Source: Candidatus Woesearchaeota archaeon CG08_land_8_20_14_0_20_47_9 (lineage in GTDB: Archaea > Nanobdellota > Nanobdellia > Woesearchaeales > CG1-02-47-18). From it: a DNA stretch of 21,636 nt. The notes under the pieces are model-generated. The model searched no databases, was not told where the DNA came from, and was given only the letters and a program-made list of their open reading frames with translations. Below are positions 1 through 6,414 of the stretch, piece after piece; within the stretch, counting starts at the first letter, position 1, and each line of letters begins with the position of its first letter. The stretch is taken from assembly GCA_002763335.1 (NCBI GenBank), contig PEYS01000198.1, positions 1-21,636 of the forward strand. Direction: 5' to 3'. The translations under genes were made by a program, and so were the position numbers.

Positions 1-53
1 GACTCAAAAGTTCTCGCCCTAAAGGGCGGGGCTATACCCACGAACTTTTGAGT
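1..53. repeat. Palindromic element P1 (CTCAAAAGTTC arms)
   Basis: Perfect 12-bp inverted repeat (ACTCAAAAGTTC at 2-13, its complement at 42-53) around an inner hairpin CGCCCTAAAGGGCG (15-28). It lies directly after the stop codon (55-57) of the minus-strand helicase. The reverse complement of P3 (5553-5599) has the same arms, the same CGCCCTAAAG start of the loop and the same CCCACG end, with a 2-nt length difference. So P1 and P3 are inverted copies of one element. The inner hairpin looks like the ends of IS200/IS605-type elements, but that comparison is from memory. Confidence 0.85.
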
Positions 54-54
54 A

Positions 55-2004
55 TCAGAAGCGAGGGGGGTGGAGCCTTGTGATCAGATTAGCTGAAAGC
101 TTATTGCCCTTAATATTCGCCTTTGGTTCTAACCCAACCTGCCTTTCTTCAAGTATGTTCCACATTTCCTTTGTTATGAAGTTTGTAGGCCTTCTGCCTG
201 AATATGTGAGGTACAGGCTCTTTTTTGCCCTGCTCATCGCAACATAGAACAGCCGTCGCTCCTCTTCCTCTTTGTCATACTCATCCATCTTCACCATCTC
301 AATGACTGGGTGCTCAGTTCCCTTACATGGAAAGTTGATGCTGTTACACCCTACTACAAAGACCATCTCAGCCTCCATGCCCTTTATTGCATGTACTGTT
401 GCGAGGGTTACATGGTTCTCCCGGATAACAGGCTTCTTCCTGATTTCATCGCTTCTCACAACGTGCTTTATGCCTCGGGATTTCATTATCTCCGAAAGCT
501 CGTTCAGCTGCCTATTGGTCCTTGCAAGGACAAATATCTCATTTCTTGGAGTTCTTGATGCGAGGATGCACTGAATCACAAATTCAAACTCTGCAAGCTC
601 TGAGCTAAATCCTAGGAGCTTTATGTCTTTCTCACCTCCTAAAGCAGATTCCAGATCTGCTAGCCCCATATTCCTTATTGAGGAATTTATTAGCTCAACA
701 ATATGCTTTGTTGACCTGTAGTTCTTTTTCAATGTGATTATGTCACAATCATTGTATTTCTCCTCAAACCTAAGTATGTACCCTATGTCAGAGCCCCTCC
801 ACCCGAATATTGATTGCCTAGGGTCGCCTACGCAGAACAGATTCTCAGGCGAGAGGATGTCAACAAGCCTGATCTGGCTTGAATTAACATCCTGGTACTC
901 ATCTATAAGCACATGGTCAAATTCAGGGATTAACTCTTTATGCTCATCAAGGAGGTTTATTGTGTCAATAAGCTGGTCTGAGAAGTCTCTGAGGCCGTGC
1001 TTCTTCATATAAGCCTCAATATAGTTACTGACGCCAAACACAAGATCTGCAATCTTCTCTTGGGTTTTGTCGAATACATTCAGGGAAGAATGTTCAATCT
1101 GCTGATTCCTAAACTTGAAGTAGTCCCTTATAAAGAAGCAGTCGTTCATGAACATATGCGCTAACTGCTCATCTGTCTTACCCCTTCTCTGGGCATAGCT
1201 GAAATACAGGTTTATAACCCCGTTAATATTTGAGTTCAGCTTGGACAATGCCTTATTTATCATCATCACCCTGTCTCTGTAATTGACAACCCTGACTGGC
1301 TGGTCATAGACCAGGTTGTTATACAGCCTTAATATGCCCTCGCAGAATGAGTTGAATGTCTCAATCCTTACAAGATTAAGATGGCCAATACCTGAGAGAC
1401 GCCTTATCATCTCCTGCCTCGCCTTCCTAGTGAAGGTTATTGCAAGTATTCTTCTTGGATCAGCAGACCTGTAGTTTACTAGAAATTCAACCCGCTTTGT
1501 CAGCACTGTCGTCTTACCTGTGCCTGCCCCTGCTATGCATAGTATGTGTTTCTTGTTACTTGTTGTTGATTTCTTCTGCCCGTCATTAAATTCATGGAGA
1601 AACCCTGCAAGCGCATCAAATAATAGCTTATCCTCTTCTGTTATCATTGTTCTGGTCTCCCTGAAGTTGAATGCCAGCTTTTTTTTATACAGCGAAGGGT
1701 TGCTAATCTCCCTCCCTCCCTTTGCAGTTAATTCAAGCACCTTCCAGAACTTGTTGCCGTTAATAGAAGTCAGCTGAATTAAGCCATTCATAAGCAGGTT
1801 ATCAATCAGACTATTGATTTCATCCTTGCTGTAAGCCATGCTGGCAAAGCTCTTCTTAAGATGCAGCCTGTTTCTTGCAATAGATTCATTGGTTTTCTTC
1901 CCCTGCAGGAAATCTATCAGAAGCCTTCTTCCGACACCGAATGGAATCTCATCCAGCGCTTTCAATACAAACAGGTAATCCAGATTCCTTGCTTCATCCC
2001 CCAT
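55..2004 (-). CDS. UvrD/Rep-like superfamily 1 helicase with N-terminal winged helix
   Basis: ATP-dependent 3'-5' DNA helicase of the UvrD/Rep/PcrA superfamily, presumably acting in repair or replication restart. All SF1A motifs are visible in the 649-aa product: Walker A AGAGTGKT (158-165), motif Ia TFTRKA (190-195), Walker B DEYQD (368-372), motif III GDPRQSIFGWRG (393-404), motif IV KKNYRST (426-432), motif V VHAIKGMEA (537-545) and motif VI LFYVAMSRAK (585-594). The first 100 residues (VGRRLLIDFLQGKK..., YSKDEINSLIDNLL) look like a winged helix resembling the RecQ RQC domain, ahead of the helicase core. The ATG at 2004 is preferred over the upstream one at 2097 because a TATA box lies 27 bp upstream of it. 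The last residues (LHPPRF) and the stop abut palindrome P1 and may be element-derived. Function as a helicase is firm; the exact pathway is not. Confidence 0.93.
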   Translation of the reverse strand: MGDEARNLDYLFVLKALDEIPFGVGRRLLIDFLQGKKTNESIARNRLHLKKSFASMAYSKDEINSLIDNLLMNGLIQLTSINGNKFWKVLELTAKGGREISNPSLYKKKLAFNFRETRTMITEEDKLLFDALAGFLHEFNDGQKKSTTSNKKHILCIAGAGTGKTTVLTKRVEFLVNYRSADPRRILAITFTRKARQEMIRRLSGIGHLNLVRIETFNSFCEGILRLYNNLVYDQPVRVVNYRDRVMMINKALSKLNSNINGVINLYFSYAQRRGKTDEQLAHMFMNDCFFIRDYFKFRNQQIEHSSLNVFDKTQEKIADLVFGVSNYIEAYMKKHGLRDFSDQLIDTINLLDEHKELIPEFDHVLIDEYQDVNSSQIRLVDILSPENLFCVGDPRQSIFGWRGSDIGYILRFEEKYNDCDIITLKKNYRSTKHIVELINSSIRNMGLADLESALGGEKDIKLLGFSSELAEFEFVIQCILASRTPRNEIFVLARTNRQLNELSEIMKSRGIKHVVRSDEIRKKPVIRENHVTLATVHAIKGMEAEMVFVVGCNSINFPCKGTEHPVIEMVKMDEYDKEEEERRLFYVAMSRAKKSLYLTYSGRRPTNFITKEMWNILEERQVGLEPKANIKGNKLSANLITRLHPPRF

Positions 2005-2025
2005 GAGGCAGGATGAAAATGGGCT

Positions 2026-2036
2026 GTTTAATAATC
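2026..2036 (-). promoter_or_regulatory. TATA box of the UvrD-like helicase
   Basis: Minus strand reads GATTATTAAAC, centred 27 bp before the ATG at 2004, which predicts a leaderless mRNA. Confidence 0.6.
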
Positions 2037-2083
2037 TTTTTGATGATTTTTCCGGATAATAGCCGAGATGCTTACCCCACCAC

Positions 2084-2095
2084 AAGCTTAATAAC
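2084..2095 (+). promoter_or_regulatory. TATA box of the methyltransferase gene
   Basis: AAGCTTAATAAC, centred 28 bp upstream of the ATG at 2118. This predicts a leaderless message and a compact divergent promoter region with the helicase. Confidence 0.65.
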
Positions 2096-2117
2096 ACCTT
2101 CCTGGTTTCTCAGCACC

Positions 2118-3284
2118 ATGCTGCACGGGGAGGTTATAGCCAAGGCTGAAGAAATAGAAGGCTTGCTGAGGGCTGGCTACTCAGAGGAGCAGATAAGGGG
2201 CAGGCTTGGCTGCTCAGATGAGCTGCTCAGCATCGCAAGGGCAAGAATAAGGAATAAGCGCTCAGGCAAGCTTGACCATGCCCTTCTGTTTAACGAGCAG
2301 GATCTCAGGTTTGCAACTCACAGGCTTGTGGCTGCCTACAGGGCTGAACGCCTGCAATGCAAGACGATTCTTGACCTTGGCTGCGGCATAGGCATGCAGG
2401 CAACTGCCCTTGCAAAGACATGCAAGGGGGTTATTTCTGTTGAGATTGACAAGAGAAAGCTGGAATATGCGAGGATAAATGCCAGCATCTCCGGCGCTGC
2501 CAACATAGAATTTATTGAAGGAGATGCCCTTACTGCCCTTAATAAGATCAGAGATGCAGATGTTATCTTCTGGGATCCTGAGAGGCCAGCATGTGAAGAT
2601 GAGAGGAGCATTGACTCATTTAAACCAGAATTCAGCAGATTAATGGAGAAGGCCGTGAGGCTGACAAGGAAGATTGCCATTGAGCTTCCACCCCAGATGC
2701 AAAGCGATGCAGCGCTTAGACAATACAGGGATTTTGAACTCGAGTACATCTCTATTAACAACGCCCTCAATAGGCTCACTGCCTATCTTGGCAGGTTAAG
2801 GGGGTGCGCAGTATCAGCAGTTGCGCTTCCATCTGCTGCAAGGCTTGAGTATGACAGGGGTGATGATAGTAGGAAGAGTCAGATAGAATCAGTCACTAAA
2901 CCCAGAGAGCACCTCTATGAGATTGATGCTGCAGTTGCTAAGGCAGGGCTGACATGCATTCTTGCAGACAAGATTAGTGAGGGGAAGGGCGGGGTATATG
3001 GTTTTAACATGGGAAATAAACTTTACTTCACCTCAGATGGGCTTGTAGAGAGCCCCTTCCTCAGACACTACAGGGTCATCGCTTCTGTGCCCATGCAACA
3101 ATTGAAGGCTACGCTCAGAGGAAGCGGCATTGGAAAAGCCATCCTTAGGGGGAGATTAGCGCAGGGAGATTACTGGAGGATAAGGTCTGAGATTGAAAAC
3201 GGCCTCTCAGGGGAGATGACTGCACATGTCTTTATTGACGGCGACAGGGCAGTTATTGCTGTTAAAGCAGGATATGAACAGTGA
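2118..3284 (+). CDS. Class I SAM-dependent methyltransferase (THUMP-like type)
   Basis: Predicted S-adenosylmethionine-dependent methyltransferase of 388 aa. The Rossmann motif I is ILDLGCGIG (near 84-92), followed by an acidic strand end SVEID, a GDA motif and WDPERP (152-157), which stands where related enzymes have LDPxR. The next part (IAIELPP, then INNALNRLTAYLGRL) and the C-terminal 130 residues resemble the bacterial/archaeal methyltransferases with a THUMP-like C-terminal domain, so an RNA substrate is plausible but unproven. The first 70 residues include a helix-turn-helix-like stretch (AGYSEEQIRGRLGCSDELL). The reading frame is open back to 2013, but the TATA box at 2084-2095 points to 2118 as the start. 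It is divergent from the helicase and not tightly linked to the MoaD-AOR operon, which has its own promoter. Confidence 0.8.
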   Translation: MLHGEVIAKAEEIEGLLRAGYSEEQIRGRLGCSDELLSIARARIRNKRSGKLDHALLFNEQDLRFATHRLVAAYRAERLQCKTILDLGCGIGMQATALAKTCKGVISVEIDKRKLEYARINASISGAANIEFIEGDALTALNKIRDADVIFWDPERPACEDERSIDSFKPEFSRLMEKAVRLTRKIAIELPPQMQSDAALRQYRDFELEYISINNALNRLTAYLGRLRGCAVSAVALPSAARLEYDRGDDSRKSQIESVTKPREHLYEIDAAVAKAGLTCILADKISEGKGGVYGFNMGNKLYFTSDGLVESPFLRHYRVIASVPMQQLKATLRGSGIGKAILRGRLAQGDYWRIRSEIENGLSGEMTAHVFIDGDRAVIAVKAGYEQ

Positions 3285-3324
3285 GAGGCTTGTTGGTTCA
3301 ACGTTGCCACCAGCCAATTCACAA

Positions 3325-3336
3325 AGCTTAAATACC
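3325..3336 (+). promoter_or_regulatory. TATA box of the MoaD-AOR operon
   Basis: AAGCTTAAATAC. The expected transcription start, about 27 bp downstream, falls at roughly 3357, exactly where palindrome P2 begins, so P2 would form the 5' leader. Confidence 0.6.
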
Positions 3337-3357
3337 CTTCTCCGTAGATATATTCTC

Positions 3358-3410
3358 GAAAACTTTGACTAACCTCGACTTCCCAACTCGATCGGTATTC
3401 AAAGCCCTCT
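3358..3410. repeat. Palindromic element P2 (degenerate) in an mRNA leader
   Basis: Arms GAAAACTTTGACTA and TATTCAAAGCCCTC pair imperfectly (CTTTGA/TCAAAG). The loop, read on the minus strand, is CGAGTTGGGAAGTCGAG, which matches the loop of P9 and P10. The right arm matches P5 and P9; the left arm resembles P8 and P10. It is therefore a decayed or hybrid member of the family. It sits between the operon's TATA box and the moaD start. Confidence 0.7.
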
Positions 3411-3436
3411 CTCATAATAAGAGGTGCGCGCATTAT

Positions 3437-3724
3437 ATGAAAGTGGTGATTACGCTTGAGTTCCTTGAGCCATTCTCTGACATAACAGGGCAGAGCAGGA
3501 TTAGGCTTGGGCTTGAGGGCTCAATGAGCCTAAAGGAGCTGTGCACTTACCTCTCAGAGAAGTATGGCGGAGAATTCTCAGATAGGCTCATCAAGCGCGG
3601 CAGGCTTGCTGAAGGCATGATGGTTCTGGTTAATGGCAAGGGCGTAAACAACTTAGATGGGCTTAGGACCCCAATAAACCCGGGTGCAAGGATTGTCTTT
3701 ATGCGCACACTCAGCGGTGGTTGA
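3437..3724 (+). CDS. MoaD/ThiS-family ubiquitin-like sulfur carrier
   Basis: 95-aa beta-grasp protein ending in LSGG, the di-glycine tail that is adenylated and thiocarboxylated by an E1-like enzyme and donates sulfur for the dithiolene of molybdopterin/tungstopterin. Family features: an N-terminal strand (VVITLEFLEPF), a central SLKELCTYLSEKYG helix, VLVNGKGV, and NPGARIVFMRTLSGG at the C-terminus. The ATG at 3437 is chosen because GAGGTG lies at 3421-3426 and the upstream frame runs through palindrome P2. The AOR gene starts 1 bp after its stop. The pairing suggests a sulfur carrier dedicated to this AOR's tungstopterin; a general role (SAMP-like protein modifier) cannot be excluded. Confidence 0.85.
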   Translation: MKVVITLEFLEPFSDITGQSRIRLGLEGSMSLKELCTYLSEKYGGEFSDRLIKRGRLAEGMMVLVNGKGVNNLDGLRTPINPGARIVFMRTLSGG

Positions 3725-3725
3725 T

Positions 3726-5633
3726 TTGAAGGGCTATGCAGGAAGGTATGTTGAGGTTGACCTGTCAAGGAGTGAGGTTAAGATAAAGAAGCTTCCTGAG
3801 GAGCTCGCCCTTGATTATATTGGCGGCATGGGTTTTGGAGCAAAGACACTCTATGACCTCGTGCCTGAAGGCATTGACGCCCTGTCACCTGAGAATGTGA
3901 TCTGCTTCTGGAACGGCCCCCTTGCAGGAAGCCTTGTTCCAGTCTCAAGCAAGTACTGCGTTGCAGCAAAGAGCCCCCTAACTGGGATGTTCGGCTTCGG
4001 CATATCATCAGGCTACTTCGGGGCAGAGTTAAAGAGGGCTGGCTTTGACGGGATAATATTCCTCGGTAAGTCGCCAAGATTAGTCTACTGCCTTGTTGAT
4101 GATGACTTTATCAAGCTCATTGATGCTGAGCATATGAGGGGGCGAACAACCTGGGAGGCTGAGGAGCTGATAAAAGAGGAGCTGCAGGATCAGTCTGTGA
4201 GGGTTGCCTCCATTGGCATTGGGGGAGAACGCATGGTCAGGTTTGCCTGCATAACAAACGACCGTAACAGGCAGGTAGGCAGGACTGGCATGGGGGCAGT
4301 TATGGGGAGCAAGAACCTAAAGGCAGTGGCTGTTAGGGGTACAAAGGCAGCAGGGGTTGCAGACCTTAAGGCATTGAGGCGGTTCTGCAAGATACTATAC
4401 GAGCGCTGCCAAGGAAGCGCAACAGAGAAGTACAGGAAGTACGGCACACCAGCAAATGTACTTGTTCACAACAAGCTCGGATGCCTGCCGACAAGGAACT
4501 TCCAGCAGAGCACCTTTGAGCATGCAAACAAGGTCTCTGGCGAGACCATGCTCAGGACCCATGTTAAGAAGATCACAGCATGCGACATCTGCCCAATTGC
4601 ATGCGACCATGTTAATAAGGTTGATGAAGGCAGGTATAAGGGCGCTGTTGCAAGCGTTGATTATGAATCACTCTGGAGTCTTGGGCCTAACTGCGGCGTC
4701 TCTGATCTGAATGCGATAACAAAGGCTGTTGAGATCTGCGACACAAACGGGATTGACACAATCTCAGCAGGCATGACTGTCTCATTCGCAATGGAGTGCT
4801 ATGAACGCGGGCTCTTAAAAAAAGAGGACACCGAGGGCTTGGAATTGAAGTTTGATAATGCCGACGCAATGGTCGAGGCTGTAAGGCTGATGTCCAGACG
4901 TGAGGGCAGGCTAGGAAAACTGCTTGCTGAGGGTTCAAGGCGCGCTGCAGAGATTATTGGCAGGGATGCCTGGAAGTATGCCATGCAGATCAAGGGTATG
5001 GAATTAGCTGGCTACAGCATGCGCTCACTTCAGACATCTACACTCGGCTTTGCAACCTCAATAAGGGGCGCCTGCTACCTGAGGGCAGGCGCATACCAGT
5101 ATGATATCAAGGGCAAGGTTGACCGTCTAAGGCTGGATAGCTCAAGGGGCAGGCTTGTTAAGGGTGGTGAGGACTCATACGCGGTAATAGACTCGCTTAT
5201 TATCTGCAAGTTCTCAAGGGGCATGTACAAAAGCGAGGAAGAGCTTGCAAGGCTCTACAGGCTAGTCACAGGCCTCCAGATGAATGGCAAGGACTTGATT
5301 AAAGCTGGCGAACGAATATACAATGTCGGAAAGCTTATCAACATAAGGCATGGCTGGAAGAGGGAGCATGACTACCCGCCATGGAGGGCTACGCATGAAA
5401 AGCTCCCTGATGGGCCTGCAGCAGGAGCTGTCATAAAGATGGCTGAGTACGATGCTGCCCTTGACAGCTACTACAGGGCAAGGGATTGGGATAAACAGGG
5501 CATACCCAGCAGGGAGAAGCTCAGCGAGCTGGGAATTGCAGGTGAGAGAATGCTCAAAAGTTCGTGGGTAGCTCGCGCTTTAGGGCGAGAACTTTTGAGT
5601 CCGAAAATCTGCGTTTCGAAGCGAGGGGCGTAA
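3726..5633 (+). CDS. Aldehyde:ferredoxin oxidoreductase (tungstopterin enzyme)
   Basis: Oxidises aldehydes to carboxylic acids with ferredoxin, using a bis-tungstopterin and a [4Fe-4S] cluster in the cytoplasm. Cluster ligands are visible at C286, C289 and C293 (CDICPIAC) and C494 in DSLIIC with D489, almost the same positions as in the well-studied Pyrococcus enzyme. Other family blocks are GMGFGAKTLYD, AKSPLTGMFGFG and GMGAVMGSKNLKAVAV. I place the start at TTG 3726 (giving MKGYAGRYVEVDLS, the usual N-terminus), with GGTGGTTGAT just upstream overlapping the moaD stop; GTG 3717 is the alternative. Residues 610-635 are encoded by palindromes P3 and P4, not by AOR sequence: the family homology ends near residue 609, close to the normal length, so the natural C-terminus has been replaced by a 26-residue tail. 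Probably still active, because the conserved core is intact. Confidence 0.93.
   Translation: MKGYAGRYVEVDLSRSEVKIKKLPEELALDYIGGMGFGAKTLYDLVPEGIDALSPENVICFWNGPLAGSLVPVSSKYCVAAKSPLTGMFGFGISSGYFGAELKRAGFDGIIFLGKSPRLVYCLVDDDFIKLIDAEHMRGRTTWEAEELIKEELQDQSVRVASIGIGGERMVRFACITNDRNRQVGRTGMGAVMGSKNLKAVAVRGTKAAGVADLKALRRFCKILYERCQGSATEKYRKYGTPANVLVHNKLGCLPTRNFQQSTFEHANKVSGETMLRTHVKKITACDICPIACDHVNKVDEGRYKGAVASVDYESLWSLGPNCGVSDLNAITKAVEICDTNGIDTISAGMTVSFAMECYERGLLKKEDTEGLELKFDNADAMVEAVRLMSRREGRLGKLLAEGSRRAAEIIGRDAWKYAMQIKGMELAGYSMRSLQTSTLGFATSIRGACYLRAGAYQYDIKGKVDRLRLDSSRGRLVKGGEDSYAVIDSLIICKFSRGMYKSEEELARLYRLVTGLQMNGKDLIKAGERIYNVGKLINIRHGWKREHDYPPWRATHEKLPDGPAAGAVIKMAEYDAALDSYYRARDWDKQGIPSREKLSELGIAGERMLKSSWVARALGRELLSPKICVSKRGA
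5553..5599. repeat. Palindromic element P3 inside the AOR 3' end
   Basis: CTCAAAAGTTC (5553-5563) pairs perfectly with GAACTTTTGAG (5589-5599), with an inner CTCGC/GCGAG stem. It is an inverted copy of P1 (same arms, CCCACG and CGCCCTAAAG loop parts). It begins exactly at an AOR codon boundary and adds translated residues to the enzyme. Confidence 0.9.
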
Positions 5634-5679
5634 AGCCCCGACTTTTAAGTCGGGGATAGCCCCGAGCAGCAGATTTTCG
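5602..5679. repeat. Palindromic element P4, nested three-level hairpin
   Basis: Outer arms CGAAAATCTGC (5602-5612) and GCAGATTTTCG (5669-5679), a middle stem GGGGC/GCCCC (5625-5629, 5659-5663) and an inner 9-bp stem CCCCGACTT/AAGTCGGGG (5636-5655). It lies directly next to P3 and supplies the AOR stop codon (5631-5633). The block GAAGCGAGGGG inside it recurs at 58-68 beside P1. The inner stem resembles the hairpin at the right end of IS200/IS605 (TnpB-carrying) elements; this is inferred from memory. Confidence 0.88.
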
Positions 5680-5726
5680 TTACTTTTATGAGAAATATAT
5701 TATTCAATCAGGATTAGCTACCCTAT

Positions 5727-5740
5727 AAAAATTTAAATAC
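5727..5740 (+). promoter_or_regulatory. Probable TATA box of the 5760-6051 transcript
   Basis: AAAATTTAAATAC is a strong archaeal TATA-like sequence in an otherwise non-coding stretch. The predicted start is near 5762, some 13 nt before a short ORF. Confidence 0.5.
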
Positions 5741-5774
5741 TAATTGCTTATTAATCTCGTTGATCATCAAAGCT

Positions 5775-5852
5775 ATGATAATTCAGAATCAGGTTAAGTG
5801 TAAAGCAGGCAACTATAAGCCACAAAATAAAATGAGGACCTCTTTCTACTAG
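5775..5852 (+). CDS. Possible 25-aa micro-ORF
   Basis: ATG at 5775 to TAG at 5852 encodes a 25-residue peptide starting MIIQNQVKCK and ending MRTSFY. It lies at the predicted transcription start, so it could be translated leaderless or act as a leader peptide. No family is recognised and chance is a real possibility. Its stop codon lies in the first copy of the 17-bp tandem repeat. Confidence 0.22.
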   Translation: MIIQNQVKCKAGNYKPQNKMRTSFY

Positions 5853-5878
5853 GTGGGTAAATCTACTAGGTGGGTAAA
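5845..5878 (+). repeat. Two-copy perfect 17-bp tandem repeat
   Basis: TCTACTAGGTGGGTAAA occurs twice head to tail (5845-5861, 5862-5878). Each copy contains AGGTGGG, which resembles a ribosome binding site. Confidence 0.95.
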
Positions 5879-5958
5879 CACGCCAAGACCGCTCTCAGGA
5901 TCATTAGAGAACATTGGAGATAATTCTCAGTGTATAATCCATACGGGGGGTGAATTCG

Positions 5959-5979
5959 ATGGCAAAGAAGAAGAAATAA
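5959..5979 (+). CDS. Six-codon ORF MAKKKK with strong ribosome binding site
   Basis: ATG GCA AAG AAG AAG AAA TAA, preceded by GGGGGGTGAA (5945-5954), a very good match to the archaeal anti-Shine-Dalgarno sequence at ordinary spacing, and followed 32 bp later by a hairpin terminator. It may be a translated micro-peptide, or the start of a lost gene cut short; MAKKK is a common beginning of basic archaeal proteins. Confidence 0.3.
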   Translation: MAKKKK

Positions 5980-6011
5980 ATTGAATAGAGAGATTCATCC
6001 GATCTTGCTTT

Positions 6012-6051
6012 ATCCGCCTGCCTTGGCAGGCGGATTCTTATGATTTTTTTT
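6012..6051 (+). terminator. Hairpin plus T-run terminator
   Basis: ATCCGCCTGCC (6012-6022) pairs with GGCAGGCGGAT (6025-6035), an 11-bp stem, followed by eight T (6044-6051). It ends the possible short transcript. Confidence 0.7.
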
Positions 6052-6097
6052 AGTCTGTTTTTGTAAAGGTCTCAAAAGGGGGGAGAGGGGCGGAGAA

Positions 6098-6125
6098 GCA
6101 TAGGGCAGAGCGCATAAGGCAGAGC
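6098..6125 (+). repeat. Two-copy 14-bp tandem repeat
   Basis: GCATAGGGCAGAGC (6098-6111) is followed directly by GCATAAGGCAGAGC (6112-6125); one mismatch. Confidence 0.85.
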
Positions 6126-6136
6126 CCCTATTAAAC

Positions 6137-6164
6137 CATGGCCTTTAAATCATGGCCTTTCCAT
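6137..6164 (+). repeat. Two-copy 14-bp tandem repeat
   Basis: CATGGCCTTTAAAT (6137-6150) is followed directly by CATGGCCTTTCCAT (6151-6164); two mismatches. Confidence 0.85.
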
Positions 6165-6202
6165 CAGCCTATCCTCTGGATCAGGCTAGTTGTTAATCCC
6201 TA

Positions 6203-6306
6203 CGCCGAGGGGGAGATTCGAACTCCCGTGCCCCGAAGGACAGAGGGTTAGCAACCCTCCGCAATGGTTGCCCGCTATGCTTAGCTCCAGGCTATGCGAC
6301 CTCGGC
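6203..6306 (-). tRNA. tRNA-Ser(GCT) with a D-loop intron
   Basis: Serine tRNA of class II. Acceptor stem GCCGAGG (6306-6300) pairs with CCTCGGC (6210-6204), discriminator G at 6203, no encoded CCA. Anticodon stem GAGGG/CCCTC encloses loop TTGCTAA, anticodon GCT. The long variable arm folds as TGTCC-TTCG-GGGCA, and the T arm is GGGAG-TTCGAAT-CTCCC. Between D-stem halves GCA (6297-6295) and TGC (6263-6261) lie 31 nt instead of about 12. Removing 19 nt (6286-6268) leaves TAGCCTGGCCAT, a normal D loop with G18-G19 and A21. The removed piece has an inner GCTA/TAGC hairpin, as expected of an archaeal intron. The exact splice sites are uncertain by one or two bases. Confidence 0.93.
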
Positions 6307-6331
6307 ATCTTGCTTCGTCAGATTGATGTTT

Positions 6332-6342
6332 ATTTTATATAG
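6332..6342 (-). promoter_or_regulatory. TATA box of tRNA-Ser
   Basis: Minus strand reads ACTATATAAAAT, about 31 bp upstream of the tRNA 5' end. Confidence 0.65.
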
Positions 6343-6373
6343 TTTTCTCTTGGGTGTTAGTATTCGCTCTACG

Positions 6374-6390
6374 AAAGCTTTTTTAACTAA
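6374..6390 (+). promoter_or_regulatory. TATA box of tRNA-Pro
   Basis: AAAGCTTTTTTAACTAA, about 32 bp upstream of the tRNA 5' end and divergent from the tRNA-Ser promoter. Confidence 0.55.
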
Positions 6391-6414
6391 GTAGAATGCC
6401 CTAGGCATTATCCT

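Larger units (their letters stand above)
5680..6202. other. Gene-poor intergenic region with a possible short transcript
   Basis: No long reading frame with family resemblance is present. It contains, in order: a TATA box, a 25-codon ORF, a 17-bp tandem duplication, a six-codon ORF with a strong ribosome binding site, a hairpin-plus-T terminator, purine-rich DNA with two 14-bp duplications, and a hairpin (AGCCT/AGGCT arms, 6167-6188) just downstream of the tRNA-Ser gene. The 5760-6051 stretch could be one roughly 290-nt RNA. I could not match it to SRP RNA, RNase P RNA or a C/D box RNA. Confidence 0.5.

Noticed and set aside
2336..2779. 147-codon minus-strand frame inside the methyltransferase gene
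   Set aside because: Shadow of the methyltransferase frame; no ribosome binding site, promoter or family resemblance.
3282..3436. Molybdenum/tungsten cofactor riboswitch before moaD
   Set aside because: The leader structure is explained by the palindrome family, and no known cofactor riboswitch core was recognised.
5760..6051. SRP RNA, RNase P RNA or C/D box RNA in the gene-poor region
   Set aside because: I found none of the expected conserved motifs or box pairs; left as an unassigned possible transcript.
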